A stretch of 64,000 nt of DNA from Apostichopus japonicus (Eukaryota > Echinodermata > Holothuroidea > Aspidochirotida > Stichopodidae). Position 1 is the stretch's first letter. Each line of letters begins with the position of its first letter. Positions 21,366 to 34,949 of the stretch are shown here, piece by piece. The notes under the pieces were generated by a model. That model was not told the DNA's origin, made no database searches, and saw only the letters and a program-made list of their open reading frames with translations. The translations under genes and the position numbers were made by a program. The DNA is taken from NCBI RefSeq assembly GCF_037975245.1, contig NC_092579.1, positions 3,000,001 to 3,064,000 of the forward strand, in the 5' to 3' direction.

Positions 21366-21766
21366 CGGTTCAGCTAAAACCAAACTAGATTTGTGTTTGT
21401 GAAAAGAACAGTTTGCAATCTTTGTGTTCACAGGTTACGCCTTCCAGATGACCACAAAATCCTTTCAGATGGAGGTTTCTAAAAACACTCTAACAGGGAT
21501 GATTTTCAAGCTTAAACAAATCTTGACACTTGCAGGACCGACAGACAGACAAGTGGTATATTTAGTACGTGCACTGACGGACATGTTTTCATGGATCAAT
21601 CTTGCTCCTCAGCTCATCTGTAAGATTACCTTTAAAACCAATCCTGTGACGACAGGAGTAGAAATGTATTGAGGTAAATTTCATTCTATCTCCAGTGAAC
21701 ATGATATCAACTTCTTAATAATGGTATTTTGTGACATGGAATTTATGAATAAATATTTAGAATAAA

Positions 21767-24700
21767 TTATAAAAATATTTGTTTATACATATATTTGTGT
21801 CTTGTTCCTGTTTGGTGAGTGTTGACATTCAAATCAGTTACGCTTAAAGCAGATGATAGTGTTGGCAGGGTAATTTGTATTGCCATCAAAACTGGTGCAG
21901 GTGGAACATTCTTACTGGTGAATTTGCATGAATGTCACATGAGATATTAACGTTCTGAGAAAGGGATTTATTTGAGAAGTTGAACATCAATACTCAAGTC
22001 CAAAGCTAGTACGGAGACTGGTGGGAAAGGAATTGTTCCCCACTTTCCTAATCATTATCCAAATTCCCAGAAATGTGTAATATTGGGCCAACAAAATGCT
22101 ACACCTTCCAGGAACTTTGCCACTTGGGCTTTAAAATACATTCCAAGAGCAGGATGTGGACTTTATGCAGGTATGTTTTTGTTCTCCCCCAAAAACTGCT
22201 TGCTCCATCCAGCACTTACCATTCCCTAACTTTGGAATTTCTGGTGCTCGCTTTACATTTAAGAATCCGGGCTGGTGTTTTCTTTGTCACTACCTTGTCA
22301 CTAATCAATGATGGGATTTGGACCTTATGAAGTAAATCTTCATAAACACTTGTAGTGCATTGTTGTAGAAAATAGGATGAATCTTATGGGAAAGTATTGG
22401 ATGAAGATAAGACGAGCTGTTTTAACTTTTCTGTTCTCCCGATTTCAGATTATTCTGAAACCGATGGAACTTGATAGTTTAATCCTGTGTGTCCTAATTA
22501 CATCATGTTTTAAAGTAACAAGCTTGTAAATCTACTCCTCCCTATTTCCGCAAGCAACCTAAACCGTTACCTAATCTTATTTGATGAATGTAAACATAAT
22601 ATATTTTTCTTATAGCCTCAATAAGCGTCTTGACTATTCACCAAAGAACAGTAAATGGATCTTTACAGGTAATACAGTCTCTTAATGATAGCAGAATTTA
22701 ATGAAACTTCTACCCAGGGGAAAACAATATAAAAGGAGGGGAAAAAAGAACAGAATTGGATAAGAAAGGTTTTAATTTGACACTTTATGGATTTTAGGAC
22801 AGAACATGTAAATAATCACAAATAGATAAAATCTGTTTTGGCTTCATATTGAACAGTTCCACCTTTCACATCAAACATTACAAGTCCAACCTGGTTATCC
22901 CTCCCTTGGTTATACTTCGTAGATCACATGATACCTGGAAAGTGCCAATTTGTCCGGGTACAAACCAAACGAGTGCTAACCAGGTTGAACTTGTAATGAA
23001 GGTTGCAAACCTTCAGACATGTACTATATATACAGTTATACTTTCACCAGTCGATCTTTCCTTCCGGGAGTTCATACTGTTACATCACTTTAAGAAAGTA
23101 GCCTGTGGAACTGATGGTTTACATGTTTATCTATTCATGGATGAAAAGTCACTATAAATACCCAATTTACACTGTTGAGATTTATAGCTGCCTTAGAAGT
23201 TGATTTTGATCCAAGGTTTTTACACTACTTCATGCTTGAAGGGGACATCAATGTGTAGGTCATCAGCTTGGCTGGCCATGTTTTGCCATCTTAAGAAGTA
23301 GAATTTTGTTTCAGGTATATTTTAGTCTCTGACAATGTACCACTCATCCTTTATTTCCAGTAATACACGGTAGATTTGCAATGCAGACTCAAAAAGTTGC
23401 TGAAAACGCATCAACTTTGCGCCAAATAGTAATCGTTTGGGAAATCTAAAGTGACGTCTGCAACGCAATTTGCCAATTTTTTCAGCTGGACTAAGAAAAT
23501 GGGATACTTTATGGCCACTGTTTGCTTTGAAGCCAAGAGAGTGAATCTGATAGTATTTACTCCCCAAAAAAACCTAAATTTTGGTTTAACTGCACCCTTC
23601 TAGAAATGCTAGTCTTTATGAGTTTTCACTTTGAGAACAGGTCTCCACGAAGTGGTCAGATAATTCTTATGTGCATTACTGAGGTAGCTGCAATACACCT
23701 TTTAGGGAACTGTGTATATAAGATACAAACTACACAAAACATGAATGAACATTTAACCACCAGTTCAGTAGGCTACACTCTTAAGATGTGGGACAATCCT
23801 CCATTGGTGAAAAATATACCTTCATGATTATATTGATGTTGTACATTGTCATCATAGAAGTTCATATTTTTTAAATTATTATTCTGAGTATCATAACAAT
23901 AATACGATGTGACATAACTCCCTGAGCTAATATACATCTCAGCATTTCCCTGCACTGTCTCTAAGCTAGATTCAAAAAGATAGAAAAGAAATGCAATTTT
24001 GTAGCTTCATAATAAATTTCATGACAACACTAAATATGCTGTAGTGATGCCCTGTCAATAAGCATGAACTTTGCTTGCAGAGACATAAATAATGGTGAAT
24101 ACAACCAAAAAAGCTATTCACAGGCAGAATTCATTCATTGGCCATTCATTCTACCTACAGTAACATAAGGTAAAACAAAGCAGCAACGGTTTATTAATTA
24201 TCGTTTTACCAATCCACTGGTAGTTTGCTTGACTTCAATTTTTTCAGGTCTGCGGGTGATTTGCACAATGACATTCAACTTGGAAGCAAAGGGAGAATTG
24301 TTTACTGGAAGACAAAATAACCAGTAACCTCAAGCACAGAACATACCTCCCAAATGTATCTCAACCAGCTTAATACCACACTATTATAATTGACAAAACC
24401 AATGAATCAAATCATTCAAATTACTATAATTAACTAACGATAAAATACCCTAATGAGAACATATATGACAACAGAAATGACTTAATCAAAGCAGTGACAT
24501 TGACAACTTCCATTTTTTCCGGCAGCAGATACAAAATAAATAAAGGTTTCTTCTAGTATCTAGTAGTTATGATTATTCAAGCCGTTTTTAAGTGAGTTTT
24601 TGAACTTTTCAATTGCATGAAATTGAGGAAAAACAAAAGAAAATAAGTATACCTTACATTTCACATGTAAACGAAAAATCTAAGAATAATACAAATAGTT

Positions 24701-26573
24701 CAGAATAGCTCCTGGGGGTATTACACTCAGTGCAAATTTTATAAGGATTTTTAAAAAAATGTTTGGTTGTCCCTTGAAAACCAAGGTCTTACCATTAGGT
24801 TGTCTGAACAGCAAAGAGTTGTCAGATTGTACAATGTAGTTTTGGTGAATAGAATCAGCTTTGCTTTGCTCACATTAGTCTTTAACATTCCCTAAAAAAG
24901 TAGACATCTAGACAAAATATAAACCATGTCACACACAACCTACCTGGACGATGAAAACCGTTCTTGTTTGATACAGGAAATGTTTCTGAATTTGCCTTGC
25001 AATACAAATAAAACCCTGAATATATCATTATTAGTAACATAGAATATTTACATACAACCGCAAACCTGAACTTTTCACTTTCCGCACAGTTTTAAAAATC
25101 AAAAGTAGAGGAAGGTTAAACCACATTAGCAAAGTGTATCCATGGAAACTAACTCATTTCAAGAACACTACAAAAAACAACAAAAAGAAAGAAACACATT
25201 CATACTTCAAACTTTTATGAATTAGATCTAAAGAAAGTATGAATACATGTACAAATTGAATAAAATTAATAAAATTAGTGTTTTTTTATACACAATAGTA
25301 CTATGTTTTATATACAAATAGAAATTTACCAAAATAAATATCACAACAGCTGTGCAAACTCTACTGCCATCCCACATACATTCACATGCAGTTTTCCACT
25401 ATACACAAATCTTTGTGTTACTTATGTATCTAAAGTCATGACAAACCTACAAAATCACAAAGAAAACATGAAAGCTTTCCAATGTACTCCGAAATGTTTG
25501 GTTACCTGTAGAACCAGTGGCGAGCCATGCTTACCTATGACTTGTTTATGTAGAGCGGCAAAATACATATTAAACTCAAATTTGTCATTCAGAAATGTTG
25601 ACATCACATTTTCTTTCAAACCTGTCTTTGAGCCGTACCATTGATACCATATTCTGCATCTCACAGAGAATCTAAACTTCCAGAATTTCTCTTACAGTTA
25701 TGGGAACCAATTTCCGTTCAATTAGATAGCTTGAAAATACCAATACCAACTGTTCCTGTACTTTCCATGAAGGTAACACACAGTGACATGTCAGTGTGAC
25801 ATAATAGGATAGAAAAATATGAGACTTTCATGACTAAACAAACCAAAACTTATTTACAAACTGCTTATCTACTATAAGTGTCCTGCAGTTTATCTCATAA
25901 GGATTTGATTAGCTAATGGCAAGTTACTGTCATGCATGTAACTTTGAAAACCATATTAAAGGATACAAGTATTATGTGTACTGTTTGAAACATGACAAAG
26001 CAACACTTTTTTGCCGTCGACACCCTTTGCTATAAAAAAATAAGAAGTGAAAAGGAAAACTGAAGAATATTTTGGATAGAAGGAAATGAATTTATCCTAA
26101 GACTAATATGAAAGACAATTTTTTTATTATGATGATGATACCAGAAGGAGCACCACAGAAAAACATGAATAGATAAGGTATCTCCACTTCAAAACTAGAA
26201 AATCACTTTGAGAAACTCTCAGTTTGATGCTGTAAATTAAAATATTCCAGGTCAACTTGAAGTACTGGGAGTGGCAAGGGGATGTAAGTGGAAGCTCTTC
26301 ATATATCAGTTTTGATTTTTGTCAGATTCTTACCGAAACAATGCTCATAAACAAATCAACCAATCAAAACCTGTAGACAGTTTCTGTAAAGCTTAACAAT
26401 TACCATTGAAAGGGTTGTTCTTCTGAATAAACAAAACAAGTCAGTTGCCAACCACTTCTTTCACCAAACCAAAAAATACAAATTTATGATCATTAAAATC
26501 TATGCAAAACCTTCTTTCGTTTTCTTTTTGGGTAGGATTACAATTATTGCTTCCCATTATTTTAATTTTAAAG
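21767..26573. other. Intergenic DNA between the convergent NDUFA6 and CANT1 genes
   Basis: No confident gene. A three-segment open frame with canonical splice borders (22073-22170, 22616-22668, 24248-24327) could encode 76 residues and is discussed as a finding, not called. The rest is AT-rich, with no recognised transposon. Confidence 0.5.
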
Positions 26574-26579
26574 TTTATT
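26574..26579 (-). terminator. CANT1: AATAAA directly after the CANT1 stop (minus strand)
   Basis: On the minus strand AATAAA starts directly after the TAA stop (26580-26582). It is probably too close to be the only signal; others (TTTATT on the plus strand) occur further left, for example near 26121. Confidence 0.35.
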
Positions 26580-29500
26580 TTAAATAAATTCTATGCCTTC
26601 AAATTTGACATCACTGAACTTTTCATCTTCTAATAAAATATTCCCCTTCAAGTCGAAAGCAGTTACGTAAGTGGCAATCTTCCCTTGATCCTCTTCTGTT
26701 TTCAAGGCCACGATGACCTCGTCATTGGTACCGGGAACAAATTTAAAAGAGGAAAATCCACGGATTGGATTCAAAGCTCCGATTTTGCTAACTTTGATGT
26801 CTTTGAATTCTTCGCAGCAAGAAATGAGTAGATTGGTGGCCCGTCTTTCGTCCGCCTGTTCTTCATATTTTTCATTGCTAGCTCTCCGCGGAAGGAAAAA
26901 CCACCTCTTGTGGACGCTACTCCAGACACCTGACTCGTGAATCATGTATCCTGAGAGGAAATAAAATAAAAACGAGAATAAATCAAGAATTCTATCAATT
27001 ATTGATCGTGAATGAGAATGGTATACAACAGGACTGTGAAACACCGCACTCATGTTTGAACGCAGAGATCGTAATACCTCAACCAGATTTCAAACTGTAG
27101 ACATCACATTACGTGAAATACCACATGAAGGCCATGATGATGATGATGCAATCACCTGGATGATAAAGATCCATACTGTAGGAAGACTGAGCACTTTTCG
27201 AGCGGACGCTGGTGAAGCCGACAAGATCCAAGTTGATAAAGGTACAAGCTAGAAAATATGCTGGAAGCTTTGGAATGGTAGGCTCAGAAAAGCAGAGGGC
27301 ATGGATAATGACTCTGAAATGGGTCATGGGTCATGAGATGGGGGGGCGGTAGGAGGGGGAGGGAGAGGTGCTAACATTTTACCGATTTTTGTGAACCCAA
27401 TGTAGGGTTACTGGAATGTAAGGGTATATTTACAGGACACAGGTAAGGGAGGAATGAAAGTAAAAGGAATGTAAACTATGCATACCGGGATAATCATATC
27501 CTGCTTTCTGCCTCATAGCGTTGTAGTTATTCTTCCATGGAAGATGGTGCACCGATCCTTGGTAACTGATCACTTTCACCCACTGTGGAAAATAGTTGAC
27601 CAGTTCACCAGTGACAGTGGTCCACTCTTTACCCAGTCCCCCAACAAATAGATTGTCTCCTTTCCTGGCCATCCATTCTCCTTTAAAGCCTTTCAAGGGG
27701 GGAAAACAAAAATTGAATGAATTAACAATTTGGCAGCTAAAGTGTTAATATTGTGATAGCTTAAATTTAGAAACCACAAACTAAAATGGACTTCTTTGAA
27801 ATCTCCATTTCAGGATAACAATAGGTATAAGTTTTAATCTGGATATGTTTGTGATACAGCAGTTCAAGATAATGGAGATTTAAAGAAGTGCTTAGGTTTC
27901 TATGGCTGCCATTGGGTTTACAAGATTAATCAGCATTAAAATACGCTTCATCTCAGGAATGCTCCTTTAAGTCTAAACTGATGATGCCTTGGCTCATCAG
28001 TGCATACCTTAATAAGTAACATCTCAAATGTTAATATCTTCATCATTCATCAATTTTTCTGTGTTTTACTTCAAATAAACGAAAAACAAGTATCCTTGGA
28101 TAACATTCAACAACATTTTCTTGACACACTTGTTACGAATTGTAAACATGTTCTTCAAGGTCACAAGTCATGTGTTTGTTTTTTGTTTTTGTGTTGGAAC
28201 TATTGGACTACAAGTACAGTAGATCATCCACTTTAATCTTTGTAATTCCAAATTTTCAACTGGGACATCTTTAACGAACTAAGAGAGTGACGCACCGACG
28301 CACAAGTACTGTACAACCTGCACTCAATAGGCAATGTTTCGTAATGGTGTACAAGTCGTCAAACATTTGCTACCGAAAGTCTTCCTTCAATGTATGCCAA
28401 GAAGGTTAACAATCGATTGTAGTTCTGTAAGTTTTACGTTACGTGTGTAACAGCCAAACTCGTAAGTGTACAAAGATGATACCTACTGTACTGTAGTTGT
28501 TACCCTTCAGATCAAAACTGCCAATGAAAACAGCCCAGTTGGAATTTAATAATCAACCATGCGTGCATACACCCGGTGGTCTGTTATACATTTGAATACA
28601 CCAGTATAGTGCATACCTTACGTGTATGTATCTAGAGATACTGATTCAGTTTGAACAAGCAGTATTTTAGAAATAATCAGAAACAGATGTAGATTTACTG
28701 CAAACAGATTTGTGTACTTAAGTCTATCAGAAGGTCTATGGTTGGTACAGTAACCTCGGTCTGAGAGTGCACATGATATAAATTGGTTTGTAAAATTTGT
28801 GTTTGTGTTTCCACTTTTACTAGGAAATCTTTCCAGTGAAATGTGACTAGTCACTGACTACAGTAGAACCTGCCGAATTATCAAGTAATTATCAAGAATT
28901 ATCAAGTATATACTGTAATTTACAAAGAATGCACACTGAGGCTAATGTTGCTGTAGTATATATTGGGAGAAGGTGGGGCAGGGGTGGGGAATTGTAACAA
29001 TTTAGCCTTTCCACATAGCTGTTTTGTAATGGACGATTAATATTGCTTTTAAAAAGTACACTGTAACCCTTTGGGTCTGTATATATGCTGATGCAAAACA
29101 TATTTAGACTTGAATAGCAAACATGAGCAATTATATGCTTTACTGTTAGTGACATGACTATAATTCCTCAATCCATCAATCTATGCCTGTAGTGTTGAAT
29201 TGCTAAGTTGCTATATATGGTAACTATGTATGTATTAATACCACTATTTCAGTTGACTCTTTGATAGGGAAAGCATGAATTTAGTATGTATATAAAAGGT
29301 GCTGGTTTCATTTAATTAGTTACTGTACAGATATAGTAAATTTGCAAATTTAGAAGGGAAAAAAAAGAGTAGATAAATCACATCTTCAGAGTGTTTTAAT
29401 AATGGTGGAGAGTATCAGGAATATCAGAGGCTCAAGAACACGGTCTGTTCAATAAATGATCCCCTTAGATCCCTGAGAACATTAAGGCAGCAGCCACCAT

Positions 29501-31344
29501 TTAATGCTTAGTGGCACCCAGCTAATCAATCTACTTTTAACAATAGCTGTTTCAAAGAAGCAGTCAACATGTATTACAAAAAAAAGGGTAAACATAAACT
29601 CATACATGCACCCATCCCACAATGTTAATGCATGAATGTACTTTACAAGGATTTGGAATATAAGAGACGATTTAGATTATTAAATTACAGTAGACACTCC
29701 CAAATGGTTAATAATTTTAGCATGTTCTACCACAGTAGAGTGGCAACCAATGGTCGTCCTTTCACAGAAAGTGTCCCCTGACCCTATAAACTCTGATTTC
29801 ACCACTAGTTGTCTATTACTGTATGCACATTGTAATCCAACCATTGTTAATGATGATGAAGGTTTACTGAAGCTTTAGCTGTAGATTGTACAGTAGTAAA
29901 TTGGTCATATTGATTATGTTGGTAATATTGCCTACAGTCTGTAGGCATAGCATGACAATGACTGGTATGATTTAAAACCACTCTACTTTTGCTAGCCACT
30001 CTACAATGGATATATTATAGGTGTTCATGAACAGGATAAAGGCATCATTGTCCTAAATTGAAAACCAAAATCATAACATCTACTGTACACAGGCTTTGAA
30101 TTTAACTGCAACAGTTATTGCACAGAAAGATTACTGTACTGTAGCACGTTGTGTCTAGATGAAAACACACTGATGAGGTTGACAAAATTAACATTCTTCA
30201 AAATATTAACTATGTAAATGCACAAATATAACAAAAATTTCAAACAACATGGAAATGTCAAGTTTTTTGTTGTTGACATTCCTGATGGACTGACCTACTT
30301 GTTATCCAGTTGTAACTGAATATAATGTGTTTCTTAACAGTGCAACTGTAGGAACATAACCATTAAACCACTCAATAGGAATGATATAAAAGGATGACTT
30401 TGCACAATCTGGATTGCGAACTTTCAACATGAATTAATCAACACAAGAAGCATTAATATTATGAAAGTAATCTTACACTAAGTTACAGGCAGAATCTTGG
30501 AAGGTAATTATCTGCAAGTCTATGGCAAAATGTCCAATTAGCTATAGGGCCTACAGGTACCTGACAATATTAAGATGAACAGGCTCACCGACTTTCATTT
30601 TAGTAACTAACATGCTTAAGGACCCAAAGTTGCTAGCTGCAATATAAACAAACATAACGAAGAATATCGTAGTTTTGAACAATTACATCAACAGTGAATA
30701 ATTCTTTATTGAAAATTTTTTTTGGGGTGAACACTGAATTACTTATCACCTTTGCCAGACGAAGCATCTCCATCCGGTAAGATTGTCCATGGTATCACAG
30801 CTTTCTCTTGTACCTCGTACACCACCCCAGTCCGGTCATCCACAGTGTAAAGTTTACCATTGAAACAGATGAGCTCTGACAGTTCCATGCCCCGTCCACC
30901 TTGCGATAGTTGGGATGTTAGTTTTGTCGAATCATCATCAAATTGCACAGAAACTTTATCATGATATGCATTGATAGTCAAATATCCTTTCAAGTAATAT
31001 GCATACCACAGATTTTTGGAATCACTAGCTTTGGAGTTTGTGTCCAGATCTGAAATCAATCCGATTCTATATTTTCTTCCGTTAGGTGTACTGACTGGTG
31101 GAGTAAGTGGGTAAGTTCTGTTGTAAATGGCATTTGATGTAAATTTTATCAAATCATCGCCGCGAGAATATTCTGATAGAGCAGCCCCGTTATTCTTCCC
31201 GTCGGGGAGAAGCAGGAACAAAAGTAGCACTAGTAAAACCATTATAACAGAAACCAACACAATGTTTTTCTTCACTCTGACTAGAGTTGAGCCCACACGT
31301 AGATCTCCAACACCTTTCACCGGCCCTTTATATCCACCCGGCAT
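26580..31344 (-). CDS. CANT1: Soluble calcium-activated nucleotidase 1 (apyrase family), 3 exons, 389 aa
   Basis: Minus-strand exons 31344-30750, 27689-27486 and 26950-26580 join in phases 1 and 1 to give 389 residues, close to the ~400 of vertebrate CANT1. The start ATG (31342-31344) has A at -3. Residues 28-46 form one hydrophobic membrane anchor, giving a type II topology. NRT at 75-77 is a possible glycosylation site. Family blocks follow in order: ISDLDT (98-102), [49 protein letters not shown], and the ending GIEFI with the preceding Glu, which in the human enzyme is a calcium ligand. CANT1 hydrolyses UDP and GDP with Ca2+ in the ER/Golgi lumen, recycling the nucleotide product of glycosyltransferases during proteoglycan synthesis. 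The frame stays open upstream of the ATG but holds no other ATG, so a spliced 5' exon remains possible. It is head-to-head with the MPRIP-like gene. Confidence 0.95.
27330..27370 (+). repeat. G-rich tract in CANT1 intron 2
   Basis: Several runs of three or more G (GGGGGGGCGG, AGGAGGGGGAGGGAG) on the plus strand could fold as a G-quadruplex. On the CANT1 transcript the tract is C-rich. Confidence 0.4.
27690..30749. other. CANT1 intron 1
   Basis: About 3.06 kb between minus-strand exons 1 and 2. AT-rich with several TACTGTA/TACAGTA words; no repeat family or nested gene recognised. Confidence 0.6.
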
Positions 31345-31860
31345 GTTTCGCAATGATTTAATCAGCAGGTTGTTTGTCTTATCACTTATCGCTTCGTATA
31401 ATCGATAATATGCAAGGGGTTCAAGGGTCCATTGAATCCGATCACAGAAATGAGTACGGGTTGCATAGGCTTTAGATACCACAATAGGCTAGTATTTTAC
31501 TGTGTCGGTAGAATGTATCCTAACGTAGCCTACTCAGTACCAGCGATTTTCGTACAGGCCACGTAGCAAGATCAGTGCATGAAGGCTTGTCAAGCACACT
31601 CCTGTAGACAATGAGGAAATCAAATGAAGATACTGGTAAACACCATTGACTAGTATTTGCTGGGTTTTCCTCTCTTAGTCGTTCTCTTTTATTGAGAAGC
31701 ACTCAACAATACTTTATAATGAAGAGATTTAGTAGTATTAGTAATGTACTGGTACTGCGGCCGCACGAATAGCCTACACGTAACAAGCGCTGTTCATTAA
31801 CCCCTTATTATTGCACCTAGCTAACTAGCTACGTTCGCAAACTGTCGATAGTATGCCGTG
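31345..31860. other. CANT1 upstream region
   Basis: Probably holds the CANT1 5' UTR and promoter, but I see no TATA box or clear upstream exon. The long minus-strand open frames here are unsupported. Confidence 0.4.
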
Positions 31861-32420
31861 TCAGCATCGTCCACTGCACTGTACACACGCTGATTTCAGC
31901 ACCTGGGAAACCCAGAGCCGGAGTTGTCTGCTGCCACCTATTTGCATATCCAATTCCAAGGGCTTGGATGGAGGTGTTGAGATTTGGGCCATATTTAAGG
32001 GCGTCTGGCGGGCCCTTGGCAGCAGAAAATTGTCTGGCATGATGATATCCATAGTCTGTAATATTAACCCGAGCGTTCCAAACCAGTTTTGAGTGGTACC
32101 TTGCATATTTAATCTGGGTCAATGCTACGATAATGGGCATTTGGGTCATATTTGGGGGCGTCTGGCGGGCCCTTGGCAGCAGAAAATTTGTTTGACATGG
32201 GCCATTCAGTACTTTGCGGAATTCATGCATTATGTTGACATTGGTTTCAAGTGGTACCTCGTTCGTTTGATCAAATGCATTTTTGTGCCCCTTTAACCGG
32301 CCCAGGGGCCACATGCAGCAGAGAGACCCCGGCAGACATTCACTTTTGGATATACTGGGTTTTGTTCCAATACTCAGATATTGGTACCTCGTTCGTTTGA
32401 TCAAAGTGCACTGAGCTGCC
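31861..32420. repeat. Diverged ~157-bp tandem repeat (about three units)
   Basis: GGCGTCTGGCGGGCCCTTGG followed by CAGCAGAAAAT occurs near 32000 and again 157 bp later. GTGGTACC(T)TGCATAT / GTGGTACCTCGTTCGTTTGA occurs at about 32091 and 32251 (160 bp apart), and GGTACCTCGTTCGTTTGATC again at 32383 (130 bp further). A weaker third core, GGCCCAGGGGCCACATGCAG, lies near 32300. The repeat keeps long open frames on both strands, which I regard as accidental. Confidence 0.7.
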
Positions 32421-32964
32421 GGGCTAAAGTAACTGTACAAGTCGTCCAAGCAAGGGTTTATGAAACATTTAGACGCGTGGAATCCATTCGCGATAACAGT
32501 AAGGCTATATAAGTAGGCTCACTATAGAAATTCAAGTAGGCCTATACGCAGTGTTGCATACCAATAAATTTCGCACACTTACCCTAGTATGGTTAAAGTC
32601 CAACATTTTTGCCCCAAACTTATGCTAGCCTTGTATATAAAGATATTGTTCCCACCCACCCCCACCCCCAACAAATGCAATTGGTGCGTAAAAAAATATT
32701 GAACGAAAATTACAAAATGCATAAAAAGCCGTAAAACCGGGTTCATGGTTGAAGTTAATCCGTAATTGACGGGAATTCTCAAATAAATACCAGCCAATTG
32801 CATCAAGTTAAATATTATCTAGGATATCATTTTGCTTTCTGGCATCGCTATACGAGGGGAGGAGGTAGGGACCCCCTCCCCTTGCCACAAACGCTACCCA
32901 ACTCGAGATAACCTATATACAATGCTTGTTATGTCATGTGTATATTTATACCTTCATATCACCG
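32421..32964. other. Intergenic DNA between the satellite-like repeat and the MITE
   Basis: Nothing recognised except a C/G-rich patch (GAGGGGAGGAGG...CCCCTCCCC) near 32855-32882, which may be a decayed element end. Confidence 0.4.
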
Positions 32965-33327
32965 CAAGGGCGTAGGAACCGGGGGGCGCCAGCCCCCCCC
33001 CCAGTGAAAAATGTGGAGGGCGGAAGTATCATTCCGCCCCCCCGCTCCGCAAGTCAGAAAACCCCTTTTTCATTTCCAAATGAGAAAAAAAATCTCATTT
33101 GGAGCACCAAATTGCATCTAAGGCCAGGTGAAAATACAAAATTAAGTTTACAAAATGGAGTGGGTGTTGAAGTGTGCTATATTGCACCAAATTGCATCTG
33201 AGGCCACCTGGAAATGCAAAAACTTCCAAAGGGGAGGGGGACACCCCCTCCCCTTAGACCCCTCCCCCAGGCCGGCCATCAGTCTTCAGCCCCCCCCCCC
33301 ACTCAAAAGTACCTTCCTACGCCACTG
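32965..33327. mobile_element. hAT-type MITE, 363 bp
   Basis: The ends are CAAGGGCGTAGGAA and TTCCTACGCCACTG, inverted with two mismatches (CAAGGGCGTAGGAA versus CAGTGGCGTAGGAA). Identical 8-bp direct repeats TATCACCG flank it (32957-32964 and 33328-33335). Long C and G runs lie just inside both ends, as in the lipocalin-intron MITE, and there is no coding capacity. An internal near-repeat (GCACCAAATTGCATCTxAGG) occurs at about 33103 and 33184. Confidence 0.9.
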
Positions 33328-33827
33328 TATCACCGTTGTCAGTATCGACTGTCCGAAGTAACAGCATGATATATTATGTAATTTCAACATCGCACGTGCG
33401 AATTCACACAGACTGATCAGTCGTTAGAATAGGCCAAACCGAAATATTGTTTCCAACTATATGGCACTGGACAGACAGTTTTGAACTTACTGAATGAGTG
33501 AAGCCTGTAAGTCGATAAAACTGAGCTTCGTATACAAATGTATTTAAATCATAATTATGGTTAATCATAGACAATGAGATGTGTACTGTTCAAAAATAGT
33601 CCAGACCAAATTGAGAACTGCAGACAAAACAATTGAAAGGACATAAAACTGAACCCAATTGTTAAAGTCCCACCGCTAAACCATTTTGATTTTGTTATGT
33701 TTTATCCAAATTCTAAAATTGATTCGGCAAATAACAAAGTTTACTGAAACAGTCAATCATCCAATTATAAAGAAATACATGAGAACAGAGCACACATGTT
33801 ATCAGCTAAGGGTATAGTGACTCTCCA

Positions 33828-34660
33828 TAAGGCGTAGCGACGGGGGGTTGGGGCGAGGCAGAAATCGAACAAAAAGGTTTTGGCCTTTATTCACTCGCTT
33901 TGGCCGGAAAATTCTCTAAATTTGACCGGTTGTGTTACAGAAAAACTGGCAAATCTGCTGTAGGGCTTCAAACTGGTATCACACCGTGACACCATCGTAT
34001 TGTTTGTTTTTTATTACTGGCTACTGCCACAGTGTCACGTATTTGACTAGGCTACCCTAGATTAAGCTTCTTTATAGTTGAATCGTTTGTACCCACAAAT
34101 CAATATTAGGCTAGTCATGGTAATCATATAGTATTTTGAACATTCTAATATAAATTTACAGGGCTAAAATCTGGGCCGATTGGATTAACTTTCAAGGATC
34201 TGAAACCTCTAAGGTAAACCAGAACCGACACCAAGGACACTATAGCGGGCCCCTGGACCCCACGCTGATAGCGCAAGGCATTCTTGTTGCCCGGTCAATA
34301 AGTTAAATCTGCCCACCCCCTAAAATGAAATCCTGGCTATGCGCTTGACTTTCTCTACACTATATAGTTGATATAATAAGTTCATAGGTTTAGTTGGACG
34401 ATCCCTTCAACAACTTAGCGCATTGGACTAAGGAGTAAGCTGTTCAATTTGAGTAAAGAAACATTCATAACAATACCGTTACCATCGTTGCAATTGTTTT
34501 GGAATGGGGCATATTGCAAAGTACCTAAAATGACCAAAGTGGTCGCGTGCAAAACTCCCGCCCCCACCAACTGGAACTTTTCTTTTATCCTTCATTCGCC
34601 CTCCCTCCCCCCCCCCCTCCGATGTAAAAGCCTGGTAACGCCACTGGTCACATATTTTTT
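33828..34660. mobile_element. Possible decayed hAT-like element(s)
   Basis: GGCGTAGCGACGGGGGG near 33831 and GGTAACGCCACTG near 34635 resemble left and right ends of the MITE family above. A C-rich tract precedes the right end (34600-34620). No target duplication is evident, so these may be two separate fragments. Confidence 0.3.
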
Positions 34661-34949
34661 TTCTGACGAGGTAACCATATTCATAAAAGGGGAACATGCC
34701 AGTGATGGCAGTAAGGATTTATTAAAGGATTAATTTAGAAAGAGCGACCTCTATCCTTTCAACCTTTAGAAGTTTAGATAGCACACCACAGATTTTAACC
34801 ATTGACGGAAAATAGCCCTAAAGTAACCTACTCTATTGACAATTTGGCATTTAATGCGTCATCCCCATTCTTTTCTATGCTTGGATGTTGAATGGGTTGA
34901 AATAAACCACTGATGGTCTAAAAAGGTGATTTAAGGTATTTTAGATAGT

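Noticed and set aside
21424-21672. 82-codon frame just after the NDUFA6 stop
   Set aside because: Lies in the probable 3' UTR before the polyA signals; composition not protein-like.
31127-31408. 93-codon plus-strand frame
   Set aside because: Antisense shadow of CANT1 exon 1.
31829-32449. 206-codon minus-strand frame
   Set aside because: Runs through the 157-bp satellite-like repeat; internal repetition explains its openness and no domain is visible.
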